Source: an uncultured Armatimonadota bacterium (GTDB lineage: Bacteria; Armatimonadota; UBA5829; DTJY01). Taken from it: a stretch of DNA of 20,866 nucleotides. Shown in pieces: positions 13,502 to 20,509 of the stretch. Each line of letters begins with the position of its first letter. The stretch's first letter is position 1. Made by a program: the position numbers and the translations under genes. Under the pieces are notes generated by a model. That model searched no databases. It was not told the DNA's origin and saw only the letters and a program-made list of their open reading frames with translations. Location of the stretch: assembly GCA_937875395.1 (NCBI GenBank), contig CALNCU010000061.1, positions 1-20,866 on the forward strand. Reading direction: 5' to 3'.

Positions 13502-14527
13502 CTACTTCCGTCCGACGGCGGAGGCTATGCTTTTAACTTCTGCCATTATTTTGGCAAATGATTCCGGCCTGAGCGACTGAAGGCCGTCGCAGAGCGCTGC
13601 TTTGGGGTTGGCGTGCACTTCTATAATAAGCCCGTCCGCACCGGAAGCCACCGCCGCCCGGCTCATGGCGGAGATGTACCGGGAATGCCCCGTGGCGTGG
13701 CTTGGGTCTACCACTATGGGCAGGTGGGAGAGTTCTTTTACAACGGGCACGGCAGAGAGATCCAGCGTGTTTCTAACATAAGTGCGGTCAAGGGGATGCA
13801 CGCCCCGCTCGCACAGAATTACGTTTGGGTTGCCTTCGTTTAAAATATACTCTGCAGAGAGCAGCCACTCGTCTATTCCGGCGCTGGGCCCGCGTTTTAA
13901 GAGCACGGGATGCCGGGTTTTGCCTATTGCCACAAGCAGCGGAAAGTTCTGCATGTTACGCGCCCCCACTTGCAGAATATCTGAATGCTCCATCACCGCC
14001 CGGACATCGTGCTGATCCATCACTTCCGTGATGGTTGCCATGCCGGTGGCATCTCCCACTTCCTTTAAGAGCTTAAGCCCGTCTATCCCCAGGCCTTGAA
14101 AGGCGTACGGGGATGTGCGGGGCTTAAATGCGCCGCCCCTGAGCACGCGGGCGCCCGCAGCCTTTACCGCTTCCGCTGCCAGAAAGAGCTGATCGCGGCT
14201 CTCTATTGCGCACGGCCCGGCCATAACCACTACTTCCGGGCCGCCTACCTGCACGCCCTTAACATTCACCACCGTATTCTGCGCGTGGAACTCGCGGGAG
14301 GCCAGCTTGTATGATCTGCTCACCTGCGCCACATTATCTACGCCGGGAAGAGAGATCATAAGTTCCGTTACAGACTCCCTTACATCTGCCGGAATGCTGC
14401 TTGCAATACCCACTACTATACGGTCGTCCCCAGGCATTTGAACCGTTGACAGGCCAAAAGATTCTATCTTTGCTACTACATTTGCTATATCTTCTGCCGG
14501 GACGCCGGCCTTCATTGCAATAATCAT
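13502..14527 (-). CDS. aroF: 3-deoxy-7-phosphoheptulonate synthase (DAHP synthase), Thermotoga-type
   Basis: This enzyme joins phosphoenolpyruvate and erythrose 4-phosphate in the first step of the shikimate pathway. The 341-residue protein has an N-terminal ferredoxin-like, ACT-like regulatory domain (about 1-70), then the class I-beta barrel: AGPCAIES (103-110, metal-ligand C106), LRGGAFKPRTSPYAFQG (129-145), QVGARNMQNFPLL (186-198), LKRG (210-213), LCERG (238-242) and DPSHATG (274-280, with H277). The extra N-domain is known in the Thermotoga maritima enzyme to mediate feedback inhibition by tyrosine. The ATG at 14527 is preceded by AAGGGAGAG. It is transcribed divergently from the CD225 gene. 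Confidence 0.95.
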   Translation of the reverse strand: MIIAMKAGVPAEDIANVVAKIESFGLSTVQMPGDDRIVVGIASSIPADVRESVTELMISLPGVDNVAQVSRSYKLASREFHAQNTVVNVKGVQVGGPEVVVMAGPCAIESRDQLFLAAEAVKAAGARVLRGGAFKPRTSPYAFQGLGIDGLKLLKEVGDATGMATITEVMDQHDVRAVMEHSDILQVGARNMQNFPLLVAIGKTRHPVLLKRGPSAGIDEWLLSAEYILNEGNPNVILCERGVHPLDRTYVRNTLDLSAVPVVKELSHLPIVVDPSHATGHSRYISAMSRAAVASGADGLIIEVHANPKAALCDGLQSLRPESFAKIMAEVKSIASAVGRK

Positions 14528-14562
14528 TAAACAAGCTCTCCCTTAAATTCTATGTGCTTTTT

Positions 14563-14591
14563 ATGATACAGCATAGAGCAAGGCTATGCAA
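14563..14591 (-). promoter_or_regulatory. Probable aroF promoter with internal inverted repeat
   Basis: On the minus strand TTGCAT (14591 to 14586), a 17-base spacer and TATCAT (14568 to 14563) make a plausible promoter with a weak -35. GCATAG (14571-14576) and CTATGC (14584-14589) form a 6-base inverted repeat between the two boxes, and an 11-base palindrome ATGCAATGCAT overlaps the -35 (14586-14596). A repressor site is likely, but no regulator is identified. Confidence 0.5.
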
Positions 14592-14603
14592 TGCATATTT
14601 ATA

Positions 14604-14632
14604 TTGACAATTTTGATGTTATGGAATAATAT
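14604..14632 (+). promoter_or_regulatory. Strong promoter for the CD225-DUF2752 pair
   Basis: Consensus TTGACA (14604-14609), a 17-base spacer and TAATAT (14627-14632). Transcription should begin near 14639, about 80 bases before the ATG. It is divergent from the aroF promoter. Confidence 0.75.
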
Positions 14633-14720
14633 TGCAAACATACCATAGCTTGCATACCAATAATATATAACGAAAGCCGGATATGCAGGCTATCTATTAC
14701 TACTTTTAGGGAGGATGAGA

Positions 14721-15086
14721 ATGTACTGTCCCAAATGCGGCGGCCTGAACGCCGATGATGCAGCTGTCTGCACCCAGTGCGGAGAGAATCTTATGCAGGC
14801 AAAACAGTCCAATCCGGCATCTCCAAACCTGGTGACCATGCCAAAACCGGAATCTTATCTTATCTGGTCCATACTTGCAACTCTCTTCTGTTGCCTTCCT
14901 CTTGGAATTGTAAGCATAGTCTTTGCTTCTCAAGTGGATAGCCGGTACTATATGGGAGATGTTGCAGGTGCCACAGATGCCTCTAACAAGGCCAGAACCT
15001 GGGCTGTTATCTCTGCAGTTATTGGGGCAGTGACTATTATTGGATATATGGTTCTTTTTGCAGCAGGAATGGCCTCAAGGCCCTGA
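14721..15086 (+). CDS. Zinc-ribbon plus CD225/dispanin-like membrane protein
   Basis: The 121-residue protein starts with a short zinc ribbon (C3, C6, C17, C20: MYCPKCGGLN, then VCTQCGENL). A linker leads to a CD225/dispanin-type region: PESYLIWSILATLFCCLPLG (43-62), then VFASQVDSRYYMGD (67-80), ATDASNKARTW (84-94) and a second hydrophobic segment (about 95-117). CD225 is the domain of animal IFITM proteins; the roles of bacterial members are largely unknown. The ATG at 14721 has GGGAGG 6 bases upstream; an ATG at 14715 is too close to it. Its stop overlaps the next start by one base (TGATG), so the pair is translationally coupled. Confidence 0.82.
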   Translation: MYCPKCGGLNADDAAVCTQCGENLMQAKQSNPASPNLVTMPKPESYLIWSILATLFCCLPLGIVSIVFASQVDSRYYMGDVAGATDASNKARTWAVISAVIGAVTIIGYMVLFAAGMASRP

Positions 15087-15502
15087 TGCCCAACAGATTC
15101 ATGCGGGCGGCGGTTCTGATCTTTGCATTAGTTGCATCCGGGGTTGGCGGTACTCTTATCTACAAGGTCAATCCGGCAGAATCCGCATGGTTTCCGCCCT
15201 GTCCCCTCAGGGTGCTGACCGGTCTCTACTGCCCGGGATGCGGTTCCGGCAGGGCGCTTCATCATCTGCTGCATGGTGAGGTTATGGCGGCGTCGGGCTT
15301 CAATCTGCTCATGGTTATGATGCTGCCGGTGATGGTTGTGTGGGCGTCGGTAAAGGCATGGGCTGTCTGCACCGGGCGGAATCCTTGCTGGGTATATGTA
15401 CTTGGAAGGTGGTACTGGTTTCTTCCCGCCATTCTTATGCTCTATTTTATTTTAAGGAACCTGTCTTTCTACCCGTTTACAACACTGGCCCCGCCATCCT
15501 GA
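15086..15502 (+). CDS. DUF2752 membrane protein
   Basis: The 138-residue protein carries the DUF2752 signature: PPCPLRVLTGLYCPGCGSGR (37-56), followed by ALHHLLHGEVMAASGFNLL. The three cysteines (C39, C49, C52) are typical. Three hydrophobic segments are visible (about 8-25, 72-92 and 108-125). The function is unknown. The ATG overlaps the stop of the zinc-ribbon CD225 gene, so the two proteins are probably made in step and may work in the same membrane. It converges on the SPOR gene with a 22-base gap. Confidence 0.83.
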   Translation: MPNRFMRAAVLIFALVASGVGGTLIYKVNPAESAWFPPCPLRVLTGLYCPGCGSGRALHHLLHGEVMAASGFNLLMVMMLPVMVVWASVKAWAVCTGRNPCWVYVLGRWYWFLPAILMLYFILRNLSFYPFTTLAPPS

Positions 15503-15524
15503 AATACGGCCGGGCTATGCGCCG

Positions 15525-16211
15525 CTAGTCTGCAATGCTCACTGCCGGCTGGTAGCCGTCATCCTGCAGGTGCCCTATAAGCGCCTGGGCCTCTGAACGG
15601 GATTTAAAAAGGCCAAGCTGCACCCGGTAGAGTGTGCGGTCCCCGGAGGATGTTGATCTAACGGCGGCGTTATATCCGCGGTCCATAAGTTCCTTTGCCA
15701 GCCTCTCTGCGTTCTCCCGGTTTGCATAGGCGCCTGCCTGCACCCTGTACAAACTGGCGGAAGGTTTCTCTGCCTTTACAGCGGGGCGGGTCTTGGGTTT
15801 TGGATCAGCCGCCTCCGTTTTGGAAGGGGTTTTATCTTTAAGCTCCATCTCACCGCTGCCTGAATCCATGGTTACGGTGATGCTGTTCTCTTCTTTTTGT
15901 GAGCTGCTCTCTTTGGCCGGCTCAACACTCTCTTTAGGTTTTGCGGAATCTGCGCGCTTTGTAATTTTAAGATCGGGGATGTCTACGGTGCTCTCCGGCT
16001 CTCTGGCGGTACCAAATGTTATCTCCGGTTTTCTTGGTGCGCCGGCATGTTGCGCGCTAAGGGATGCAGGGCTTATCCTTGGGCCAAGGAAGAAGTAGCC
16101 AATAGCAAAAAATACTGCCGCCAGTAGAAGAAATCCTATTATTCCCAGAGCTATGCCGCCCCTGTTGGGGCCGTGTCTAAGGTTTTTGCGTCTTTTTATG
16201 GAGGATTGCAT
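15525..16211 (-). CDS. Membrane-anchored SPOR-domain protein
   Basis: The 228-residue protein has a basic N-terminus (KRRKNLRHGPNR), one membrane helix (about 18-41), a long charged low-complexity stretch (about 55-150, rich in Lys, Glu, Ser and Pro), and a C-terminal SPOR domain (about 154-226) with two repeats: LYRVQAGAYANRENAERLAK and LYRVQLGLFKSRSEAQALIG. SPOR domains bind denuded glycan strands at division septa, so a role in division or envelope maintenance is likely (inference from family). The layout resembles FtsN-like and DedD-like proteins, but no name can be assigned. The ATG at 16211 has GGGTGGATG upstream. Confidence 0.88.
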   Translation of the reverse strand: MQSSIKRRKNLRHGPNRGGIALGIIGFLLLAAVFFAIGYFFLGPRISPASLSAQHAGAPRKPEITFGTAREPESTVDIPDLKITKRADSAKPKESVEPAKESSSQKEENSITVTMDSGSGEMELKDKTPSKTEAADPKPKTRPAVKAEKPSASLYRVQAGAYANRENAERLAKELMDRGYNAAVRSTSSGDRTLYRVQLGLFKSRSEAQALIGHLQDDGYQPAVSIAD

Positions 16212-16336
16212 TTTACATCCACCCTTTCATTGGTTTGCCGGCCGCGCCATAACTATAACTATTCTACGAGTTTTTTCTTTAAGTTGTTTCCCCAATTTTT
16301 TGGCAATAGATAAAGCAGGGGCATGCTTACTTTTAA

Positions 16337-16365
16337 TTGACATAAAGAGTTAAAAAAAGTATTAT
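16337..16365 (+). promoter_or_regulatory. Strong promoter for the secreted OB-repeat protein
   Basis: Consensus TTGACA (16337-16342), a 17-base spacer and TATTAT (16360-16365), with transcription expected near 16372 and a leader of about 110 bases. TGGCAATA (16301-16308) and TATTGCCA (16363-16370) form an 8-base inverted repeat bracketing the promoter, and a further ATTGCCAATA lies at 16408-16417. Confidence 0.75.
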
Positions 16366-16483
16366 TGCCATTACTGTATAACCATATTATACTGATTTCC
16401 GGGCATGATTGCCAATACTTTACGGATAAAGGTTTTACATTAGAGTCTTAGAGACAAGACTGATACCGGGAGGAACCAGATTT

Positions 16484-17083
16484 ATGAGAATATTCACCAT
16501 ACTGCTAATACTTGCAGGACTCACCATTTCTGCATTTGCAGAGACGGCGAAGAGTGCCGGAGAGCCGCTTCCCAACGGCATTTTAAGAGTGCGTGTAGTA
16601 AGGGATACAAGCTTCTTCAACAGGAAGCTCAGAGTGATGCCGCTTGATATGGGCTCCGGGGTGCCGGATATATTTACAATTAACGTTCCAAAGGGCGCCC
16701 GGGTGTTAAAGCACGGAGAGAATATCTCCGTACATCAGATACGCGTGGGAGACATAGTCTTTGCCCAGGGTTCATGGAATAAACAGGTCTTTCAGGCGCC
16801 CAGCCTTCAGGTGAACGTAAACGACTGCTGGCAGTACCTGGATCAGGGCCGGAATTACAAGGCGCTGCAGGGGCGCATAGAGAAGATAGATTATTGCAAA
16901 AATGAGTTTTTGTTCCGTTCAAAGAAGAGCGGCCTTACTGTCTACGCAGACAGGGCGCGCATCTGGACGGGAGATAAGGTAGGCGCGCTTGGGAGCTTGA
17001 AACCCGGCGATGTTGTTATAGTCAGGGGTAACGTGCAGGGCTTGTGCATAGATGCAGAGCGGATAGAAGTCTTTAGGGGGTAG
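16484..17083 (+). CDS. Secreted protein with two OB-like (DUF5666-like) repeats
   Basis: The 199-residue protein starts with a clear signal peptide (MRIFTILLILAGLTISAFA, cleavage likely after residue 19). Two related beta-rich units follow, about 33-110 and 125-197. They align as GARVLKHGENISVHQIRVGD then IVFAQGSW, against RARIWTGDKVGALGSLKPGD then VVIVRGNV. The pattern of a small residue, charged turn and Lys/Arg-x-Gly-Asp before a strand is like DUF5666 and other OB-fold periplasmic proteins. Function is unknown. The ATG at 16484 follows GGGAGG (16468-16473). The gene is a single unit with its own strong promoter and converges on tsaB, 22 bases away; a weak CCCT/AGGG hairpin lies between. 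Confidence 0.75.
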   Translation: MRIFTILLILAGLTISAFAETAKSAGEPLPNGILRVRVVRDTSFFNRKLRVMPLDMGSGVPDIFTINVPKGARVLKHGENISVHQIRVGDIVFAQGSWNKQVFQAPSLQVNVNDCWQYLDQGRNYKALQGRIEKIDYCKNEFLFRSKKSGLTVYADRARIWTGDKVGALGSLKPGDVVIVRGNVQGLCIDAERIEVFRG

Positions 17084-17105
17084 GCGGCCCTCCCGCAAGG
17101 GATGG

Positions 17106-17807
17106 TTATTTGCACTCCAGGCGTGCTTCCGGGGCGGATTTTCTTATATAGTACGGAGCCACCGAGCGTATATCCCCGGCCCTGCCGGAGAGCAGCTCTT
17201 CTCTTGCAATTTTGGAAAGCACGGAAGCCTGCGGGTAAGAGAGCCATGCGGGGGCAAAGACCGCCCGCCCGCAGAGCGCATCTTCCAGCTCCGGCCCGGC
17301 GGTTTCAAGCGCATCTCCGCAGAATATGATAGTCTTTCCATTTATCTTTTCTGCCTCTTGGGCAAGATCAGATACCGGGAGCGCCCCGTATTCCGTTATG
17401 CGTTCTACCGTGCCTTTTTTTGCTTTGTAGAAGGCATAGTAAACCTCGCCCTTCCGTACCTTTATGATGGGGCAGATTACTGCGCCCGGCAGGTACCCAA
17501 ATGCGTGCGCCAGTATATCCAGCGATACAACTCCGGCGGCCGGTATTCCAAGAGTCTGGGCAAGGGTTTTGGCGGTCACAACCCCAATTCTGATCCCCGT
17601 AAAGGAACCGGGGCCAATGGAGACGCCTATGGCATCTAGGTCTTCCAGCTCCAGGGAACAGTCTTTAAGGATGTGGATTATGCCCGGCATAAGCCGGCGC
17701 GAGAGATCCATGTGGTGTGAAAAGTTGTACTCGGCAAGCAGCACGCCGCTGTTTGTAACGGCTATGCTTGAGACATCGGTAGTAGTATCAAGACTTAATA
17801 TATGCAT
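17106..17807 (-). CDS. tsaB: tRNA threonylcarbamoyladenosine biosynthesis protein TsaB
   Basis: TsaB pairs with TsaD and TsaE to make the t6A37 modification of ANN-decoding tRNAs. The protein (233 residues from ATG 17807) begins MHILSLDTTTDVSSIAV, the usual ASKHA-fold start, and carries GPGSFTGIRIG (65-75), the hallmark of the family. A GTG at 17837, directly after the fic stop codon, would add ten residues; neither start has a strong Shine-Dalgarno, so the ATG is chosen on family length. It lies directly behind fic and probably depends on it for translation or at least transcription. tsaD is not in the window. Confidence 0.92.
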   Translation of the reverse strand: MHILSLDTTTDVSSIAVTNSGVLLAEYNFSHHMDLSRRLMPGIIHILKDCSLELEDLDAIGVSIGPGSFTGIRIGVVTAKTLAQTLGIPAAGVVSLDILAHAFGYLPGAVICPIIKVRKGEVYYAFYKAKKGTVERITEYGALPVSDLAQEAEKINGKTIIFCGDALETAGPELEDALCGRAVFAPAWLSYPQASVLSKIAREELLSGRAGDIRSVAPYYIRKSAPEARLECK

Positions 17808-17837
17808 GTTCCAGCTTTCATGAAGGGCGGCGGCCAC

Positions 17838-18734
17838 TCAATCGTCTACGTTATGCCAGTCTACAAACCACTGCTTGTCATGGATGAATTGAATCTGGTC
17901 CCGCAGGCCCTGGGTGAACCCCTGGACTGCGTATTCTATAAAGGTTAGAATATCCCCGCCCTCCTTGAGGGCGGCAAGTATCTGCCGGACGTATTCATCC
18001 CGGGTATCGCTGTAGTGAATGCTCATCAGGTGGGCGGCGGGCGATGTTACGCCTGATGATACCATTATCTGGTACTCCAGAAGGCGCGCGGTACGTCCGT
18101 TGCCTTCTCCAAAGGGGTGTATCCACGTAAGGTAGAGGTGCGCTACCACTGCGCGCAGCAGGCCGTATACGGTAGATAGGCCCTCCGGCGGATAAAAATT
18201 GCCGCTGTTCAGCCATCCGCACAGCTTATCCGTAAGGTAGCTGCAGTCCTCTGCCGGTGCGCCCAATGTATCCGGCACGGCAACTCTCTGGTCGCGGAAC
18301 TGCCCGCCCTGCACATGGTCCGGCAGTTCTAAATCCTGAAGGATCATAGAGTTCAGGCGCATCATATCCTGCACGGTTATAACTGGCTGCGCTCCATCCA
18401 GAACCTTATCCAGAACGTCATTTGAGGCGGCGGCTATGTTATCTATCGCCCGGTAAAGATGGGCTTTTTCCGGGCAGTCTGCCGCGCTGGCTTCAAAATG
18501 CTGCAGAGCTTCTTCTTCGGTGAGCCCTTTTGTCGTAATGGACGTAGTTGCCACCGTACCTTTTGCAAGGTATATCTGGTATAACATTTGCGCAGTTGCG
18601 GGTCTTAACGGCATAGATGCAATATATTCGCAGCTTGTTTGCGCCTCTCCCAGAGCTCTCCAGAGACTATAATCAGCCCTGCTGATATCAAGATGAAAAT
18701 CCAGCCATGGATGCGTCCGTTCGTATGTTTTCAA
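17838..18734 (-). CDS. Fic-family AMPylase-like protein
   Basis: Fic proteins usually transfer AMP from ATP to a hydroxyl side chain of a target protein. The 298-residue protein has the full active-site motif HPFGEGNGRTAR (206-217, catalytic H206) and a flap segment QGGQFRDQRVAV (142-153). In class II Fic proteins a helix before the core reads S-x-I-E-G-N; the matching place here is SITTKGLT (65-72), so the inhibitory Glu appears to be replaced by Thr. The protein may therefore be less self-inhibited (inference). The start is TTG at 18734, with AGAGG upstream. It stands between tsaE and tsaB, and its stop directly abuts the upstream GTG of tsaB. Confidence 0.9.
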   Translation of the reverse strand: MKTYERTHPWLDFHLDISRADYSLWRALGEAQTSCEYIASMPLRPATAQMLYQIYLAKGTVATTSITTKGLTEEEALQHFEASAADCPEKAHLYRAIDNIAAASNDVLDKVLDGAQPVITVQDMMRLNSMILQDLELPDHVQGGQFRDQRVAVPDTLGAPAEDCSYLTDKLCGWLNSGNFYPPEGLSTVYGLLRAVVAHLYLTWIHPFGEGNGRTARLLEYQIMVSSGVTSPAAHLMSIHYSDTRDEYVRQILAALKEGGDILTFIEYAVQGFTQGLRDQIQFIHDKQWFVDWHNVDD

Positions 18735-18912
18735 AGTAACCTCTAGTAATGCTGAATTTGCCGCAATGGCCTACGGCGGTATTAAACGCTATTATTAAAG
18801 CGAACGAATTGTTCCAAAAGGCCCTTATTAATTTATCAGGCGGTGGATTGCCTCCACTTTAGATTAAATTCGTATGTAAATAAATATGGTGATACTCCAC
18901 TGACCTGATGCC

Positions 18913-18941
18913 ATTATATTACCAATACAGCAACCGGTCAA
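18913..18941 (-). promoter_or_regulatory. Strong promoter for fic-tsaB
   Basis: On the minus strand TTGACC (18941 to 18936), a 17-base spacer and perfect TATAAT (18918 to 18913). The leader would be about 170 bases and contains GTGGA/TCCAC hairpin sequence near 18843-18859. A perfect 7-base inverted repeat, TATTTCA (18954-18960) and TGAAATA (18971-18977), sits about 60 bases upstream of the start site. Confidence 0.8.
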
Positions 18942-19024
18942 TAGCATGGGGTGTATTTCAGTGAGGATAGTGAAATAAACATCCGTTTCCGGGGTTTGCT
19001 TGCGCCAATACCGGCGTGGGGCTG

Positions 19025-19489
19025 TCAGTCTTTGGTTATGTTCTTTAGGGCCGATGCCGAGAGGGGGCCTGTGGCGGTGAATGTAAACATCCGGCGGTCG
19101 CCCTCTCCGGCGATGCTTACTTCCAGATGATCAGGGGGAAGGAGCGGCAGAACTTTCTCCGGCCACTCTATTACGGTTACGCCTGTGCCGTAGAAATAAT
19201 CTTCATACCCAAGGTCTTCAATCTGCTCCATGCTTGCAAGCCGGTAGAGATCAAAGTGGTAAACGGGGACGCGCCCCTTGTGCTCATGGATGAGGTTGAA
19301 GGTGGGGCTGTGAATGAGGTCTGTTACTCCAAGCCCCTTTGCCAGCCCTTTTGTGAGCGTGGTCTTTCCGGCGCCAAGGTTTCCCATAAGCGCCACCACC
19401 ATCCCCGGCTGGAGCGCCCGCCCAAGGTGTTCTCCCAGGGCTTCTGTCTCAGAGGGGTTGTTTGTTGATATAGAGATGCTTTGTGTCAT
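19025..19489 (-). CDS. tsaE: tRNA threonylcarbamoyladenosine biosynthesis ATPase TsaE
   Basis: TsaE is the ATPase that resets the TsaB-TsaD complex during t6A synthesis. The 154-residue protein has Walker A GNLGAGKTT (36-44), SPTF (61-64), HFDLYRL (78-84), EDLGYEDYF (91-99) and IEWPEK (107-112), all family hallmarks. The ATG at 19489 overlaps the thiL stop (ATGA), so the two are translationally coupled. No good terminator follows; fic has its own promoter 84 bases downstream of the stop. Confidence 0.95.
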   Translation of the reverse strand: MTQSISISTNNPSETEALGEHLGRALQPGMVVALMGNLGAGKTTLTKGLAKGLGVTDLIHSPTFNLIHEHKGRVPVYHFDLYRLASMEQIEDLGYEDYFYGTGVTVIEWPEKVLPLLPPDHLEVSIAGEGDRRMFTFTATGPLSASALKNITKD

Positions 19490-20505
19490 GATTGTTCCCC
19501 GGCAAAGTGTTCCCAGCCGCCCTTAAGAGGTCTACGCTCTCCGCCTGCAAGTTCTATTGCTATGCCGCCGGGAAGAATCTCTCCTATATCCGTTACGCGA
19601 GTGCCGGTTTCTTCTATTGCTTGCGTAACAGAAGGAACTCCCTCCGGCGCTACCGCCATAAGGAGTTCGTAATCTTCCCCGCCGCCCTCCGCAAGTTCTG
19701 CGGCGCTTATCCCAAGCCGTTCCGCGCCGGTGCAAAGATGATTGCTTATTGGGAGCCTCTCTGCATATACCACGGCGCCCACGCCGCTTGCTCGGCAGAG
19801 TTTGGGCAGGTCTGCCGCAAGACCGTCGCTTAAATCCATCATGGCCCTTATAAACCCGGTGCCCACTGCGGCTCTGGCCTCCGGGATGCGGGGCATGGGC
19901 AAAAAGTGCGCCTCTATCAGATTCTTGCTTGCGGATAACGCCTCTGCAAGCCCCAGCCTAAGCAGCAGATAGAGCCCGCCCAGGGAATCCCCCAGGCAGC
20001 CCGTTACAAGGATGCGGTCGCCCGGCCGCGCGCCGCTTCTTCTGGCAAGATTATTCTGCTCCACCCGCCCAAGCTGGGTTATGCTTATAACAGCATCTCC
20101 CAGAACGGAGTTGGTATCTCCGCCCGCAAGTATGCTCCCAAAACGGTTTCCGCATTCTACAATGCCGCGGTAGAGTTCATCTATGTATTCTACATCCGTC
20201 TCCGGGCGGAAACCTATGCTTGCAAAAGTCCACGTCGGAAGCCCGCCCATAGCCGCTATATCGCTTATGTTGGCCGCCGCAGACTTCCATCCAAGCTGGT
20301 ACGGGGTAATCTGATGGGGAAGGTAGTCCGTGCGTTCCGTAAGCATATCCGTGGTGACAAGGGTAAGCATGCCCGCGCTCTCCGGAGAGATCACGGCGGC
20401 GTCACCCCCTATGCCCGCCACAAGCCCGGGGGCGGAGGAGGGGAGATGCCTCTTCTGTACTATCCTTGATATAAGCCCTTCTTCACCAATCTCTGAAAGC
20501 TTCAT
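19486..20505 (-). CDS. thiL: Thiamine-monophosphate kinase
   Basis: ThiL phosphorylates thiamine monophosphate to the active diphosphate. The 339-residue protein has GIGGDAAVI (31-39), TTDMLTERTD (51-60), NISDIAAMGGLP (79-90), the AGGDTN segment near 127-132 and MDLSDGLAADL further on, with a GGGEDYELL motif near the C-terminus. The first motif is more often GIGDDAAV; here the first Asp is Gly while D35 remains. The ATG at 20505 lies 4 bases after the thiC stop with only a weak AAGAAG site, suggesting coupling to thiC. It overlaps tsaE at its end. Confidence 0.95.
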   Translation of the reverse strand: MKLSEIGEEGLISRIVQKRHLPSSAPGLVAGIGGDAAVISPESAGMLTLVTTDMLTERTDYLPHQITPYQLGWKSAAANISDIAAMGGLPTWTFASIGFRPETDVEYIDELYRGIVECGNRFGSILAGGDTNSVLGDAVISITQLGRVEQNNLARRSGARPGDRILVTGCLGDSLGGLYLLLRLGLAEALSASKNLIEAHFLPMPRIPEARAAVGTGFIRAMMDLSDGLAADLPKLCRASGVGAVVYAERLPISNHLCTGAERLGISAAELAEGGGEDYELLMAVAPEGVPSVTQAIEETGTRVTDIGEILPGGIAIELAGGERRPLKGGWEHFAGEQS

Positions 20506-20509
20506 ATGT

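Noticed and set aside
17084..17105. Terminator between the secreted protein gene and tsaB
   Set aside because: CCCT/AGGG gives only a 4-base stem with no T-run on either strand.
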